DNA of 64,000 nucleotides from Clostridia bacterium UC5.1-1D10 (lineage in GTDB: Bacteria; Bacillota; Clostridia; Lachnospirales; Anaerotignaceae): the NCBI GenBank assembly GCA_001304995.1, contig BBZU01000005.1, positions 1 through 64,000 on the forward strand, given 5' to 3'. Each line of letters starts with the position of its first letter. The stretch's first letter is position 1. Below, one piece after another: positions 53,930 to 64,000 of the stretch. The translations under genes were made by a program, and so were the position numbers. The notes below the pieces were generated by a model, which worked only from the letters and a program-made list of their open reading frames with translations, made no database searches and had not been told where the DNA came from.

Positions 53930-54083
53930 AGAAAATTTTCTTAAAATTGTCTCATTTTTCTTAAAAATTAAGTAAATGAAAGAAAACTGGAGAAATCGAG
54001 AGCAAAAATTAGTTTTTCTCTTGAATTTCTTCGGTTTTTTCTGTATATTTCTGAATTTCCAAGAATAATATCTTATATAGGAT

Positions 54084-54112
54084 TTGAATATTCCTTGGAA
54101 AATAGCTAATAT
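54084..54112 (+). promoter_or_regulatory. Sigma-A promoter of groESL
   Basis: TTGAAT at 54084-54089 and TAATAT at 54107-54112 with a 17-base spacer, just upstream of the CIRCE operator. Confidence 0.7.
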
Positions 54113-54123
54113 AGTAACAGAAA

Positions 54124-54150
54124 TTAGCACTCGGTTTGGATGAGTGCTAA
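54124..54150 (+). promoter_or_regulatory. CIRCE operator (HrcA site)
   Basis: TTAGCACTC at 54124-54132, nine bases, then GAGTGCTAA at 54142-54150. It matches the full CIRCE consensus, so groESL should be repressed by HrcA. The hrcA gene is not in the window. Confidence 0.97.
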
Positions 54151-54178
54151 CAACAAGAATATAAGGAGGCAGAATAAT

Positions 54179-54466
54179 ATGAAACTTGCACCATTAGGAG
54201 ATAAAGTTGTATTGAAACAGTTAGAAGCAGAAGAAACCACAAAATCCGGTTTGATTCTGACTTCTTCTTCTCAGGAAAAACCCCAGGAAGCTATCGTTGT
54301 GGCAGTAGGCCCCGGCGGACTGGTTGGCGATGTAAATGTAGAAATGGTTCTGAAAGAAGGCGACCGCGTTATTTTCCCCAGATACGGTGCTACTCAGATC
54401 AAATTTGAAGGGGAAGAATATTTAGTAATGCGTCAGAATGATATTCTGGCAATTGTAAAAGACTGA
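54179..54466 (+). CDS. groES: Co-chaperonin GroES
   Basis: The 95-residue GroES starts MKLAPLGDKVVLKQLEAEET. The mobile loop region TTKSGLILTSSSQEKPQE and the core VGPG, VIFPRYGATQIKFEGEEYL are typical. It caps the GroEL ring. The start at 54179 follows AAGGAGG and lies 29 bases after CIRCE. Confidence 0.97.
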   Translation: MKLAPLGDKVVLKQLEAEETTKSGLILTSSSQEKPQEAIVVAVGPGGLVGDVNVEMVLKEGDRVIFPRYGATQIKFEGEEYLVMRQNDILAIVKD

Positions 54467-54489
54467 TTTTAAAACTTCTCAATATTTAG

Positions 54490-56135
<1,646 letters not shown>

Positions 56136-56163
56136 GCCGACGAAAAACATTCTAATACCTTAT

Positions 56164-56202
56164 AAAAAAGGAGCAGGAAAAATTTTTCCTGTTCCTTTTT
56201 TT
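56164..56202 (+). terminator. Intrinsic terminator of groESL
   Basis: AAAAGGAGCAGGAAAAA pairs with TTTTTCCTGTTCCTTTT, ending in a T tract. Confidence 0.9.
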
Positions 56203-56332
56203 GTGCATTCGGCTTTTTTGCACAAGGGGAAGGCTGTTGTTTTGGCTGGTTTTGTGTGGTCTGTTTTTTCGGATTGTGCTATACTATACCATAGCGAAAT
56301 ATTGATTTGAATACATAAAAGGAAGTGCAGAT

Positions 56333-57381
56333 ATGCAAAGAACGGAAACAAGAACCGTACAGGTTGGCAATTTGAAATTAGGCGGCGGCAATCCTGTTGT
56401 CATCCAGTCCATGTGTAATACAGATACCAGAGATGTGGCAGCTACTGTGGCGCAGATTCATGCGCTGGAAGCAGCAGGCTGTGAACTGGTGCGTGTAGCA
56501 GTGCCTGATATGAAAGCGGCAGATGCCATTGGTGAAATCAAAAACAGATTCATATTCCTCTGGTAGCAGATATCCACTTTGATTATCGTCTGGCACTGCG
56601 TGTCATGGAACTGGGCATTGATAAAGTTCGTATCAACCCCGGCAATATCGGCGATGAAGACCGTATCCGTCAGGTGGTGGAGATGGCGAAAGAAAAACAT
56701 ATCCCCATCCGTATTGGCGTAAACAGTGGTTCTCTGGAAAAAGAGCTGGTAGAAAAATATGGCGGCGTCACCCCTCAGGGCTTGGTAGAAAGTGCCCTGA
56801 AACATGTAAAAATTCTGGAAAAATATGATTTCCATGACATTGTGGTTTCCATTAAGGCTTCTGATGTGCCTTTCTCTCTGGAAGCTTATCGTATTCTGTC
56901 CGAAAGCATTCCTTATCCCATCCATGTGGGTATTACAGAAGCGGGAACTGTTTATATTGGTACCATTAAATCCGCAGTAGGTATTGGTGCTATTTTGGCT
57001 ATGGGCATTGGCGATACCATCCGTGTATCTTTGACTGGTGACCCTGTGGAAGAAGTCCGGGCAGCCAAAGAAATTCTGAAATGTCTGGGTCTGCGGAAAT
57101 TTGGCATTGAACTAATTTCCTGTCCTACTTGCGGCAGAACACAGATTGACTTGATTTCCATTGCAAATGAAGTGGAAAAGCGTTGTGCTTCCATCAAGAA
57201 GGACATCAAAGTGGCGGTTATGGGCTGCGTGGTAAATGGTCCCGGGGAAGCGAAAGAAGCGGATATCGGTATTGCTGGCGGCAATGGCGTTGGCATTCTG
57301 TTCAAAAAGGGTGAACTCATCCGCAAAGTGGACGAAAGCCAGCTGGTAGACGCTTTGATGGAAGAAATTGATAAACTGTGA
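56333..57381 (+). CDS. ispG: 4-hydroxy-3-methylbut-2-enyl diphosphate synthase, frameshifted
   Basis: IspG reduces the cyclic diphosphate of the MEP pathway using a [4Fe-4S] cluster. The product of about 349 residues starts [20 protein letters not shown], has [12 protein letters not shown], and the cluster ligands in [10 protein letters not shown] and [18 protein letters not shown]. The frame breaks in the A5 run at 56540-56544; with six A it reads [16 protein letters not shown]. It precedes polC after 30 bases, a common clostridial order. Confidence 0.94.
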
Positions 57382-57411
57382 TTTGGAAAATAATCGGAAA
57401 GGAGGGGCGAT

Positions 57412-60400
57412 ATGACAGCGAAAAAATTTCCGCTGGTATTTGATAAGGTTTCACTTTCCGCCCCTTTGCAGGAAGTGTTTCGGGAAACGACGGTGCTTTC
57501 CTTGACTATCCACCGGAAGGAGCGGGAAATTGTAACAGAGATTGCGGCAGATGAAGTCATTCCGCCTTTGTACTGGGAAAAACTGCGAAAAGAAATGATG
57601 CAGCAGCTTCCAGGTGTCAAGGAGGTGCATATTTTCCCGAAATATCAGTTGATGGATAAAGAACCCAAGGCGGTTCTGGCAGAGTTCTGGGATACCATCC
57701 GTAACCATGTGGCAGCCCAGAGCAAAGTTTGCAGCGGCGTTATTTCCGATGCGGACTGGGATTATCAGGATGGCAAGATGCAGATTTTTGTTAAGCATAA
57801 CATGGCTTATTATCTGTCCCAGAAAAAACTGGATGATGCTGTGGCAAAACTGGTGCAGGAAGAAACAGGACTGGCTATGTCCGTGCAGTTCAAAAATGTC
57901 CAGAGCAGTGAGGAAGACCGTGCCCGTATGGAACAGGAACAACGGACAAAAACAGAGGAACTCCTTCAGCAGATTGCTTCAGCCACACAAGCGGCGGAAC
58001 AGGCGAAAGTTTCTGCGGAAGTGGGAGCGGTCAGCGAAGCCGTTTCCAGAGGCATCCTCTTCGGCAAAGAATTTACTGGTACCCCTGTGAAGATTGTAGA
58101 TACGAAAATTCCCGGGGAATCTGTCATTGTGGAAGGGAATATTTTCAATATCGAACCCAGAGAAATCAAAGGGGAAAAATACATTGTTTCTTTTGATATT
58201 ACAGATAAGTCCGATTCCACAACGGTAAAATTCTTTGTGAAACGGTCTGTTTTCGACAACGAATTGAAAGATAAAATCAAAAAAGACGCTTACCTCCGGG
58301 TGCAGGGGGAAGTGCAGTTTGATAAATACGCCAAAGAAATCAACATCATGGCGAAATCCATCATGACGGCACAGGCTCCGCCGCCTCGTATGGATACGGC
58401 AGAGGAAAAACGTGTGGAACTCCATCTCCATACCCAAATGAGCAGTATGGACGGCGTGACACCTGTGAAAACTTATATCAAACGTGCCATTGATTGGGGA
58501 CATAAAGCCATTGCCATCACTGACCATGGTGTGGTACAGGCCTTCCCGGATGCCATGAATGCGGCAGATAAATCTGATTTGAAAGTTATTTATGGTGTAG
58601 AAGCCTACCTCATTGATGACTTGGGCAATGCAGTATTCTCCCCCAGAGGACAGAATCTGGATGATACCTATGTGGTATTCGATATTGAAACCACGGGCCT
58701 TTCCAAGGAAAAAGAAATGATTACGGAAATTGGTGCTGTAAAGGTAGCAGATGGGAAGATCATTGACCGTTTCAGTACCTTTGTCAATCCTCAGCGTCCC
58801 ATTTCCGCGGAAATCACAAAATTGACAGGCATCACCGACGATATGGTAAAAGACGCGCCTACCATTGAGAATGTTCTGCCGGAATTTTTGAAATTCTGCG
58901 AAGATACGGTGCTGGTAGCCCATAATGCTTCTTTCGATACAGGCTTTATCCGCATTGCGGCAGAAAGAGCTGGATTGGGTGAGCTTCATCATACCATTGT
59001 GGACACCTTAGAACTGGCAAGAGCGTTACTGCCGGAACTGAATAAACACAAACTGGACATTGTTTGTGAACACTTGGGTGTAACCTTGAATGGACATCAT
59101 CGTGCTGTCAACGACGCAGAAGCAACAGCGGAAGTGTTCATCAAGTTTTTGGATATGCTGGCAGAAAAGAAAATTTTCACTTTGGATGAAATCAATGTTC
59201 TTGCCAGCCGCACGGTGAACTATAAAAAACTTCGTGCATACCATGCAATCATTCTGGTGAAGAACTATACAGGTCTGCGGAATCTGTACGAACTGGTTTC
59301 CATGGCGCATATTGATTATTTCTTCCGTCGTCCCAGAATCCCTAAAAGCAAATTCATGCAGATGCGGGAAGGTTTGATTTTGGGAAGTGCCTGCGAAGCA
59401 GGGGAATTGTATCGTGCCCTTTTGGATGGCGAACCCAAACAGCGCATCGAAGAACTGGTACATTTCTATGATTATCTGGAAATCCAGCCTTTGGGCAACA
59501 ATAAATTTATGATTGACTCTCCCAGAGTGGAAAATATCCACTCCATGGAAGATATCAAAAATATGAACAGAAAGATTGTGGAACTGGGCGAAACTTATGG
59601 AAAGCCTGTTGTAGCAACTTGTGACGTTCATTTCATTGACCCTGATGATGCGGCATTCCGTAAAATCATCATGGCAGCAGAAGGTTTCTCTGATGCGGAT
59701 AATCAGCCGCCTCTGTATTTCAGAACAACAGACGAAATGCTGGCGGAATTTGACTATCTGGGCGAAGAAAAAGCAAGAGAGGTTGTCATTACCAACACCA
59801 ATCTTATTGCTGACCAGATTGAAAAGATCAAGCCCATTCCGGATGAAACATTCCCTCCCAAAATTGAGGGTGCCGATGAACAGCTGCGGCAGATTTGCAT
59901 GGATAAAGCACATTCCATTTACGGTGATCCCTTGCCGCCGCTGGTGCAGGAGCGTTTAGAAACAGAACTGAACTCCATCATCAGCAACGGTTATGCGGTG
60001 CTTTATATCATTGCTCAGAAACTGGTATGGAAATCTGTGGCTGACGGGTATCTGGTTGGTTCCCGTGGTTCCGTAGGTTCTTCCTTTGCGGCAAATATGG
60101 CGGGGATTACGGAAGTAAACTCTTTGCCGCCCCATTATGTCTGCCCCAATTGTAAATATTCAGACTTTGATTCTGAACTGGTGAAATCCTTTGCCATGGA
60201 AGAAGCCAGCGGATGTGATATGCCTGATATGAACTGCCCCAAATGCGGCACACTCATGCATAAAGATGGGCATGACATTCCCTTCCAGACATTCTTAGGC
60301 TTTGAAGGGGATAAAGAACCAGATATTGACCTGAACTTCTCTGGGGAATATCAGCAGACAGCCCATGCCTATACGGAAGAATTGTTCGGTGTAGGGCATG

Positions 60401-61743
60401 TATTTAAAGCCGGTACCATTGGTACTTTGGCGGATAAAACGGCTTATGGTTTTGTAAAGAAATACTTTGATGAACGGGAAATCACAGCCCATAATGCGGA
60501 GATTACCCGTCTGATGAATGGATGCACTGGTGTCAAACGTACCACAGGTCAGCACCCAGGTGGTCTGATGGTTGTACCCAGTGACCATAATATCTATGAA
60601 TTTTGCCCCATTCAGCGTCCGGCAAACGATGTGAATTCCACAGTTACAACCACACATTTTGACTATCATTCCATCAGCGGTCGTTTGCTGAAGCTGGACT
60701 TGCTGGGGCACGACGATCCCACCGTCATTCGTATGCTTTACGATTTGACGGGCGTCAATCCCCAGACGGTACCTCTGGGCGATCCGGCAACCATGTCCCT
60801 TTTTGAATCCCCAGAGGCGTTGGGGGTTACAGCAGAGGATATCGGCTGTGAAACAGGGACTTTGGGTATCCCAGAATTTGGTACAAAATTCGTACGTGGT
60901 ATGCTGCTGGATACGAAACCGAAAACCTTTGCGGACTTGCTTCGTATTTCTGGTTTGTCCCATGGTACGGACGTATGGCTGGGCAATGCCCAGACCCTTA
61001 TCGAAAATGGCACGATCACGCTGAAAGAAACCATTTCCACTCGTGACAGTATCATGATCTACCTCATCAATAAAGGTGTGGATAAAAAGAAATCCTTTAA
61101 GATCATGGAAAAAGTCAGAAAGGGGAAAGGGCTCACCGATGAGGACATTGCGGATATGAAAGCGGAAAATGTACCAGATTGGTACATCGAATCCTGCCAG
61201 AAGATCAAGTATATGTTCCCCAAAGCCCATGCGGCGGCATATGTGATGATGGCGTTCCGTATTGCTTATTTCAAGATCAATTATCCCGAAGCATACTACG
61301 CAACATATTTCACCGTGCGTGCCTGCGATGATTTTGATTATAGCTGTATGTGTAAGGGCATGGATGTTGCGAAAGCTGCCATGCGGGAAATCCATGCCAA
61401 AGGTATGGAGGCAACGGCAAAAGATAAGGCAAAAATGACGGTTCTGGAATTGATCGTGGAATTTTATGCCCGCGGATTCAAATTCCTGCCCATTGACCTG
61501 TATAAATCCGACTCCAGAAAATTCATTGTGACGGAAGAAGGGCTTATCCCGCCCTTTAACTCCTTGCAGGGTCTGGGTACCAATGCGGCACAAAGCATTG
61601 TGGACGGCAGAGAAGCAGGGGAGTTCCATACCATTGAGGAACTGAAAGAACGGACTTCTTTGGGACGTTCCCTCATTGATTTGTTGAAAGAAAATGGCGT
61701 TTTGAACGGCATTCCCGAAACCAATCAGCTGAGCCTGTTCTAA
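57412..61743 (+). CDS. polC: DNA polymerase III alpha subunit, Gram-positive type PolC
   Basis: PolC is the main replicative polymerase of low-GC Gram-positive bacteria. The 1443-residue protein has an amino-terminal domain, an OB fold (about 225-310), a PHP domain starting VELHLHTQMSSMDGVTPVK near 336, an inserted DEDD 3'-5' exonuclease with VVFDIETTGLSKE near 420-432, a zinc motif with CPNCKYSDF near 910 and CPKCGTLMHKDG, and the polymerase core with EPDIDLNFSGEYQ near 965. The carboxyl end is YPEAYYATYFTVRA-like and RSLIDLLKENGVLNG. The length is normal. Confidence 0.97.
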   Translation: MTAKKFPLVFDKVSLSAPLQEVFRETTVLSLTIHRKEREIVTEIAADEVIPPLYWEKLRKEMMQQLPGVKEVHIFPKYQLMDKEPKAVLAEFWDTIRNHVAAQSKVCSGVISDADWDYQDGKMQIFVKHNMAYYLSQKKLDDAVAKLVQEETGLAMSVQFKNVQSSEEDRARMEQEQRTKTEELLQQIASATQAAEQAKVSAEVGAVSEAVSRGILFGKEFTGTPVKIVDTKIPGESVIVEGNIFNIEPREIKGEKYIVSFDITDKSDSTTVKFFVKRSVFDNELKDKIKKDAYLRVQGEVQFDKYAKEINIMAKSIMTAQAPPPRMDTAEEKRVELHLHTQMSSMDGVTPVKTYIKRAIDWGHKAIAITDHGVVQAFPDAMNAADKSDLKVIYGVEAYLIDDLGNAVFSPRGQNLDDTYVVFDIETTGLSKEKEMITEIGAVKVADGKIIDRFSTFVNPQRPISAEITKLTGITDDMVKDAPTIENVLPEFLKFCEDTVLVAHNASFDTGFIRIAAERAGLGELHHTIVDTLELARALLPELNKHKLDIVCEHLGVTLNGHHRAVNDAEATAEVFIKFLDMLAEKKIFTLDEINVLASRTVNYKKLRAYHAIILVKNYTGLRNLYELVSMAHIDYFFRRPRIPKSKFMQMREGLILGSACEAGELYRALLDGEPKQRIEELVHFYDYLEIQPLGNNKFMIDSPRVENIHSMEDIKNMNRKIVELGETYGKPVVATCDVHFIDPDDAAFRKIIMAAEGFSDADNQPPLYFRTTDEMLAEFDYLGEEKAREVVITNTNLIADQIEKIKPIPDETFPPKIEGADEQLRQICMDKAHSIYGDPLPPLVQERLETELNSIISNGYAVLYIIAQKLVWKSVADGYLVGSRGSVGSSFAANMAGITEVNSLPPHYVCPNCKYSDFDSELVKSFAMEEASGCDMPDMNCPKCGTLMHKDGHDIPFQTFLGFEGDKEPDIDLNFSGEYQQTAHAYTEELFGVGHVFKAGTIGTLADKTAYGFVKKYFDEREITAHNAEITRLMNGCTGVKRTTGQHPGGLMVVPSDHNIYEFCPIQRPANDVNSTVTTTHFDYHSISGRLLKLDLLGHDDPTVIRMLYDLTGVNPQTVPLGDPATMSLFESPEALGVTAEDIGCETGTLGIPEFGTKFVRGMLLDTKPKTFADLLRISGLSHGTDVWLGNAQTLIENGTITLKETISTRDSIMIYLINKGVDKKKSFKIMEKVRKGKGLTDEDIADMKAENVPDWYIESCQKIKYMFPKAHAAAYVMMAFRIAYFKINYPEAYYATYFTVRACDDFDYSCMCKGMDVAKAAMREIHAKGMEATAKDKAKMTVLELIVEFYARGFKFLPIDLYKSDSRKFIVTEEGLIPPFNSLQGLGTNAAQSIVDGREAGEFHTIEELKERTSLGRSLIDLLKENGVLNGIPETNQLSLF

Positions 61744-61756
61744 AGGAGGCGTTTTT

Positions 61757-61975
61757 ATGAATTGCCAGAAATGCGGAAAAGAACTGGAAAAAGGCTGGAT
61801 CAACAGTGCAAGAGAAGTGATTTATACTCGTAAACTAAAAAAGATGTTTATTGAGCCTTCCAAAATCGGCGATATTTCTTTAACGACACATAATATGACA
61901 GGCCCAAGATGTGAAGCTTATGTGTGTCGGGATTGTCATTGGGTCATTGAACCCTATGAGGAAGAGGACGCATAA
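61757..61975 (+). CDS. Small zinc-ribbon protein
   Basis: The 72-residue protein has two cysteine pairs, CQKC at the start (Cys3, Cys6) and later CEAYVCRDCHW, of the type found in the PF20097 (DUF6487-like) zinc-ribbon family. Its function is unknown. The ATG at 61757 follows AAAGGAGGC right after polC, so it may be translated from the polC transcript. Confidence 0.8.
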   Translation: MNCQKCGKELEKGWINSAREVIYTRKLKKMFIEPSKIGDISLTTHNMTGPRCEAYVCRDCHWVIEPYEEEDA

Positions 61976-61980
61976 TAAAG

Positions 61981-62024
61981 AAAAAGCGGCAATTCTTACA
62001 AGAAACGTAAGATTGTCGCTTTTT
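61981..62024 (+). terminator. Intrinsic terminator
   Basis: AAAAAGCGGCAATTCTTAC pairs with GTAAGATTGTCGCTTTTT around AAGAAAC. Confidence 0.92.
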
Positions 62025-62101
62025 GATTGTATTTTCGGGAGAACTTCTGTATGCTTAAAAAGGAAACTTTTGGAAATTCATAGAAACGGGGGGGAATGGC
62101 T

Positions 62102-62944
62102 ATGAAAAAGAGGATTTTCTTGCTTTGCTGTATAGTAGGCCTGCTGTGGCCGACAGCAGTGTATGCAGAAACGGCACAAACTTCCCAGAAAAGTTTGCCG
62201 CAAGTGCTTCGTATAGAGGATTATAGATATCTTTATATCACTCAGCCAACGTCTGTGAAGGAATTCTGTGATTTATGGGAACAGTGGTGGAAAACGGGAA
62301 AGCCGGCAGAACTTGGATATGGGGAATGTGATTATGACATCACGTTGTTTGAAAACGAAAATTCGGCTGCTGCAGCAAAGAAGCGTTATCTCGTATATGA
62401 ACGGCAAAATAAACTTGCGGTGGAAAATTTATCCACAGACCCAGACACAGGAAAGCTCATTAGAATAAAGGAAGTTGTTTCTGTTTCGCCGGAAACTATG
62501 GAACAGATTGTGCAAAAACTGGAAGGAATGTATGAAACCTATTATATTTATGATTCCTTTGATATGATGCATGGCATTGATTTGGCAGAAATCAATGAGC
62601 TTGGAATGGTATTAAATAAAGATATGTATGTTTTTCAAAACGCGTTTATTGATGCCAATGGTACCTTGCTGGTATCTCTGGAGGACTGGAATACCATTTT
62701 TGCTACCCAGTATGGAAATTCCAAGAATTTGGCTTACCAGAACGGCACCATCAAAAATAATTATTTATCCACAAACATTTCCTGTCAGAATATCAATGGA
62801 AAAGTTTATGTCCCGCTGCGGGAAGCGGTGAACCATTTCGGTCATTTGTCCATGGGGTGGGATAAACAGATGCGGAAAGCAGTGGTTGCAGAAACATCAG
62901 TTGTTGATATGCAAAAGAAAATCAGAGCAGGACAAAATTTTTAG
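62102..62944 (+). CDS. Exported protein with a copper-amine-oxidase-N-like domain
   Basis: The 280-residue product starts with a signal peptide (MKKRIFLLCCIVGLLWPTAVYAE). The carboxyl third (LLVSLEDWNTIF near 185, NGKVYVPLREAVNHFGHLSM near 240-260) has the pattern of the amino-terminal copper amine oxidase domain that many Clostridia use as a repeated surface or spore-coat-linked module. The middle part is not recognised. The start at 62102 is seven bases after the GGGGGGG; the ATG at 62096 is too close. Confidence 0.75.
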   Translation: MKKRIFLLCCIVGLLWPTAVYAETAQTSQKSLPQVLRIEDYRYLYITQPTSVKEFCDLWEQWWKTGKPAELGYGECDYDITLFENENSAAAAKKRYLVYERQNKLAVENLSTDPDTGKLIRIKEVVSVSPETMEQIVQKLEGMYETYYIYDSFDMMHGIDLAEINELGMVLNKDMYVFQNAFIDANGTLLVSLEDWNTIFATQYGNSKNLAYQNGTIKNNYLSTNISCQNINGKVYVPLREAVNHFGHLSMGWDKQMRKAVVAETSVVDMQKKIRAGQNF

Positions 62945-62999
62945 AAATGACATTGAAGGAAAACATCAGCTAAAAGTTTCAATATTTTGGAATGCAAAA

Positions 63000-63031
63000 A
63001 AGGCAAGAAATTCTGAAGAATTTCTTGCCTT
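63000..63031 (-). terminator. Intrinsic terminator of the minus-strand MATE gene
   Basis: AAGGCAAGAAATTC pairs with GAATTTCTTGCCTT around TGAA. The T tract on the minus strand (GCCTTTTTTGC) is better than that on the plus strand. Confidence 0.88.
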
Positions 63032-63046
63032 CTATATTTTCGATGT

Positions 63047-64000
63047 TTAGGGCATGACCACTTTCTTTTCTTTCTGTAACTTGATAAAGAAACCGATACA
63101 CAAAAGCAGTTCAAAAAGTGCAGACATGGGTACGGCAATACCGATGATGAGCAGGTTGGTACCAGGCAGACGGCTGAGGAAGTAGGAAAGGGGGATACGT
63201 ACCAGGAATACGGTTAAAACCCCTTGGAGCAAAACAAATTTTGTTCTGCCTCTGCCGTTGAAATATCCCAGCATGCAGAAGTTGATGGCTGTCAGCAAAT
63301 ATTCAAAGGAACAGCTCTTCAGATACAGCTGGGTAGAGGCGATAACTTCCGGGTCATTGGTAAAGATAGATGCCAGAAAATCCCCTTGCAGGAATGTCAG
63401 CAGGAATACCATAAATCCGCAGCAGAAGGAGATTCTTACCGCTACAAAGAATGCCTTTGTGGCGCGGCTGATGTTGTTTGCCCCAACGTTCTGCGCAACG
63501 AAAGCGGAAAGGGCAGACATGAAACTCATAGGTACCAACGCCAGGAAAACAAAAAGTTTTCCGCAATGCCAACGCTGGCGGAAGCAACAACCCCCAGAGA
63601 GTTGAGGATAGATGTTATGATCAAAAAGGATACAGTTACCTGGAAATCCTGTGCGGCAATAGGCAGACCCAAAGAAATGATTCTGCGGACAGCGCCTTTT
63701 TGTTTGAAGTCAGAAAGCTTCAGGCGGAAAGGCAGGCGATGCTTTTTGGTGTATTTCATATAGACAATGGAGAAGAAAAAGCTGCTTGCCTGTGCAATGA
63801 CTGTTGCCAGTGCCGCGCCTGCTGTGGACATATGAAGCAGTCCTACAAAAACCAGATCCAGAATGATATTGATGGTGCAGGCGATCAATACAAACAAAAA
63901 TGGCGATCTGGAATTGCCCATGCCACGGAAAATACCGCTGACAGAGTTATAGGCTGTGATGAAGATCATACCGGAAGCACAAATACGAATGTATGTAATG
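63047..64000 (-). CDS. MATE family efflux transporter, partial and frameshifted
   Basis: The gene runs from beyond the right edge of the window to 63047 on the minus strand. Visible blocks are FITAYNSVSGIFRGMGNSRSP (the MATE helix 4-5 loop), GLPIAAQDFQVTVSFLI and SALSAFVAQNVGANNISRA. At the plus-strand T run 63557-63560 one T is missing: IAENFLFSWRW should read IAEKLFVFLALVPMS. The start codon lies outside. It is a paralogue of the MATE gene at 42.7 kb. Confidence 0.88.

Overview
The window looks like chromosomal core-genome DNA from a spore-forming member of class Clostridia, most likely near the Lachnospirales/Anaerotignum side. The reasons are a complete spoIIIAA-AH operon, a Gram-positive PolC, HPr kinase with WhiA and RapZ, a non-mevalonate isoprenoid pathway, T-box and preQ1-type leaders, and a CIRCE heat-shock operator. 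I see no prophage, insertion sequence, CRISPR array or tRNA gene. The placement below class level is inference.

Layout. 1-7.2 kb: a 5S rRNA at the left edge, a small YrvL-like membrane protein, a PcrA-type helicase, a ribbon-helix-helix protein and a DegV protein on the minus strand, then yacL-ispD-rnhA. 7.3-11.3 kb: cold-shock protein, TypA and a MurJ/SpoVB-type flippase. 11.4-17.3 kb: uvrC-hprK-murB-rapZ-whiA and a Crh-like HPr paralogue, linking DNA repair, cell wall synthesis and carbon regulation. 17.4-22.2 kb: two RNA-controlled uptake systems, a queuosine-precursor transporter behind a preQ1-like leader and a tryptophan-type ABC importer (trpXYZ) behind a Trp-specifier T-box. 22.2-23.7 kb: SGNH hydrolase and LytTR regulator on the minus strand. 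23.8-28.7 kb: spoIIIAA-AH, followed by stacked inverted repeats. 29.2-33.0 kb: an envelope cluster (glycosyltransferase, permuted papain-like protein, flippase-like membrane protein, UDP-galactopyranose mutase). 33.0-42.6 kb: Asp23-nusB-xseA-xseB-ispA-DUF212-dxs-tlyA-nadK-argR-recN. 42.6-50.5 kb: MATE exporter behind an attenuator-like leader, an XRE regulator, nifS-iscU-mnmA (sulfur transfer to Fe-S clusters and tRNA), a Na/Pi symporter and an amidase. 50.7-64 kb: EF-G-like GTPase, an unexplained structured RNA candidate, an atypical thioredoxin reductase, groES-groEL, ispG, polC and a partial second MATE exporter.

Two points affect reading. First, seventeen genes, including groEL, dxs, ispG and nifS, are each split by one or two single-base indels, mostly in homopolymer runs. 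This looks like uncorrected sequencing error rather than gene decay, so I annotate each as one gene and mark the breakpoint. Second, the strongest candidates for new biology are small: the paired hairpins at 52865-52987, the thioredoxin reductase without a recognisable NADPH motif, the Crh-like HPr with Asp in place of the catalytic His, and the envelope cluster with a permuted papain-like enzyme. I did not find a clearly novel multi-gene defence or biosynthetic system.
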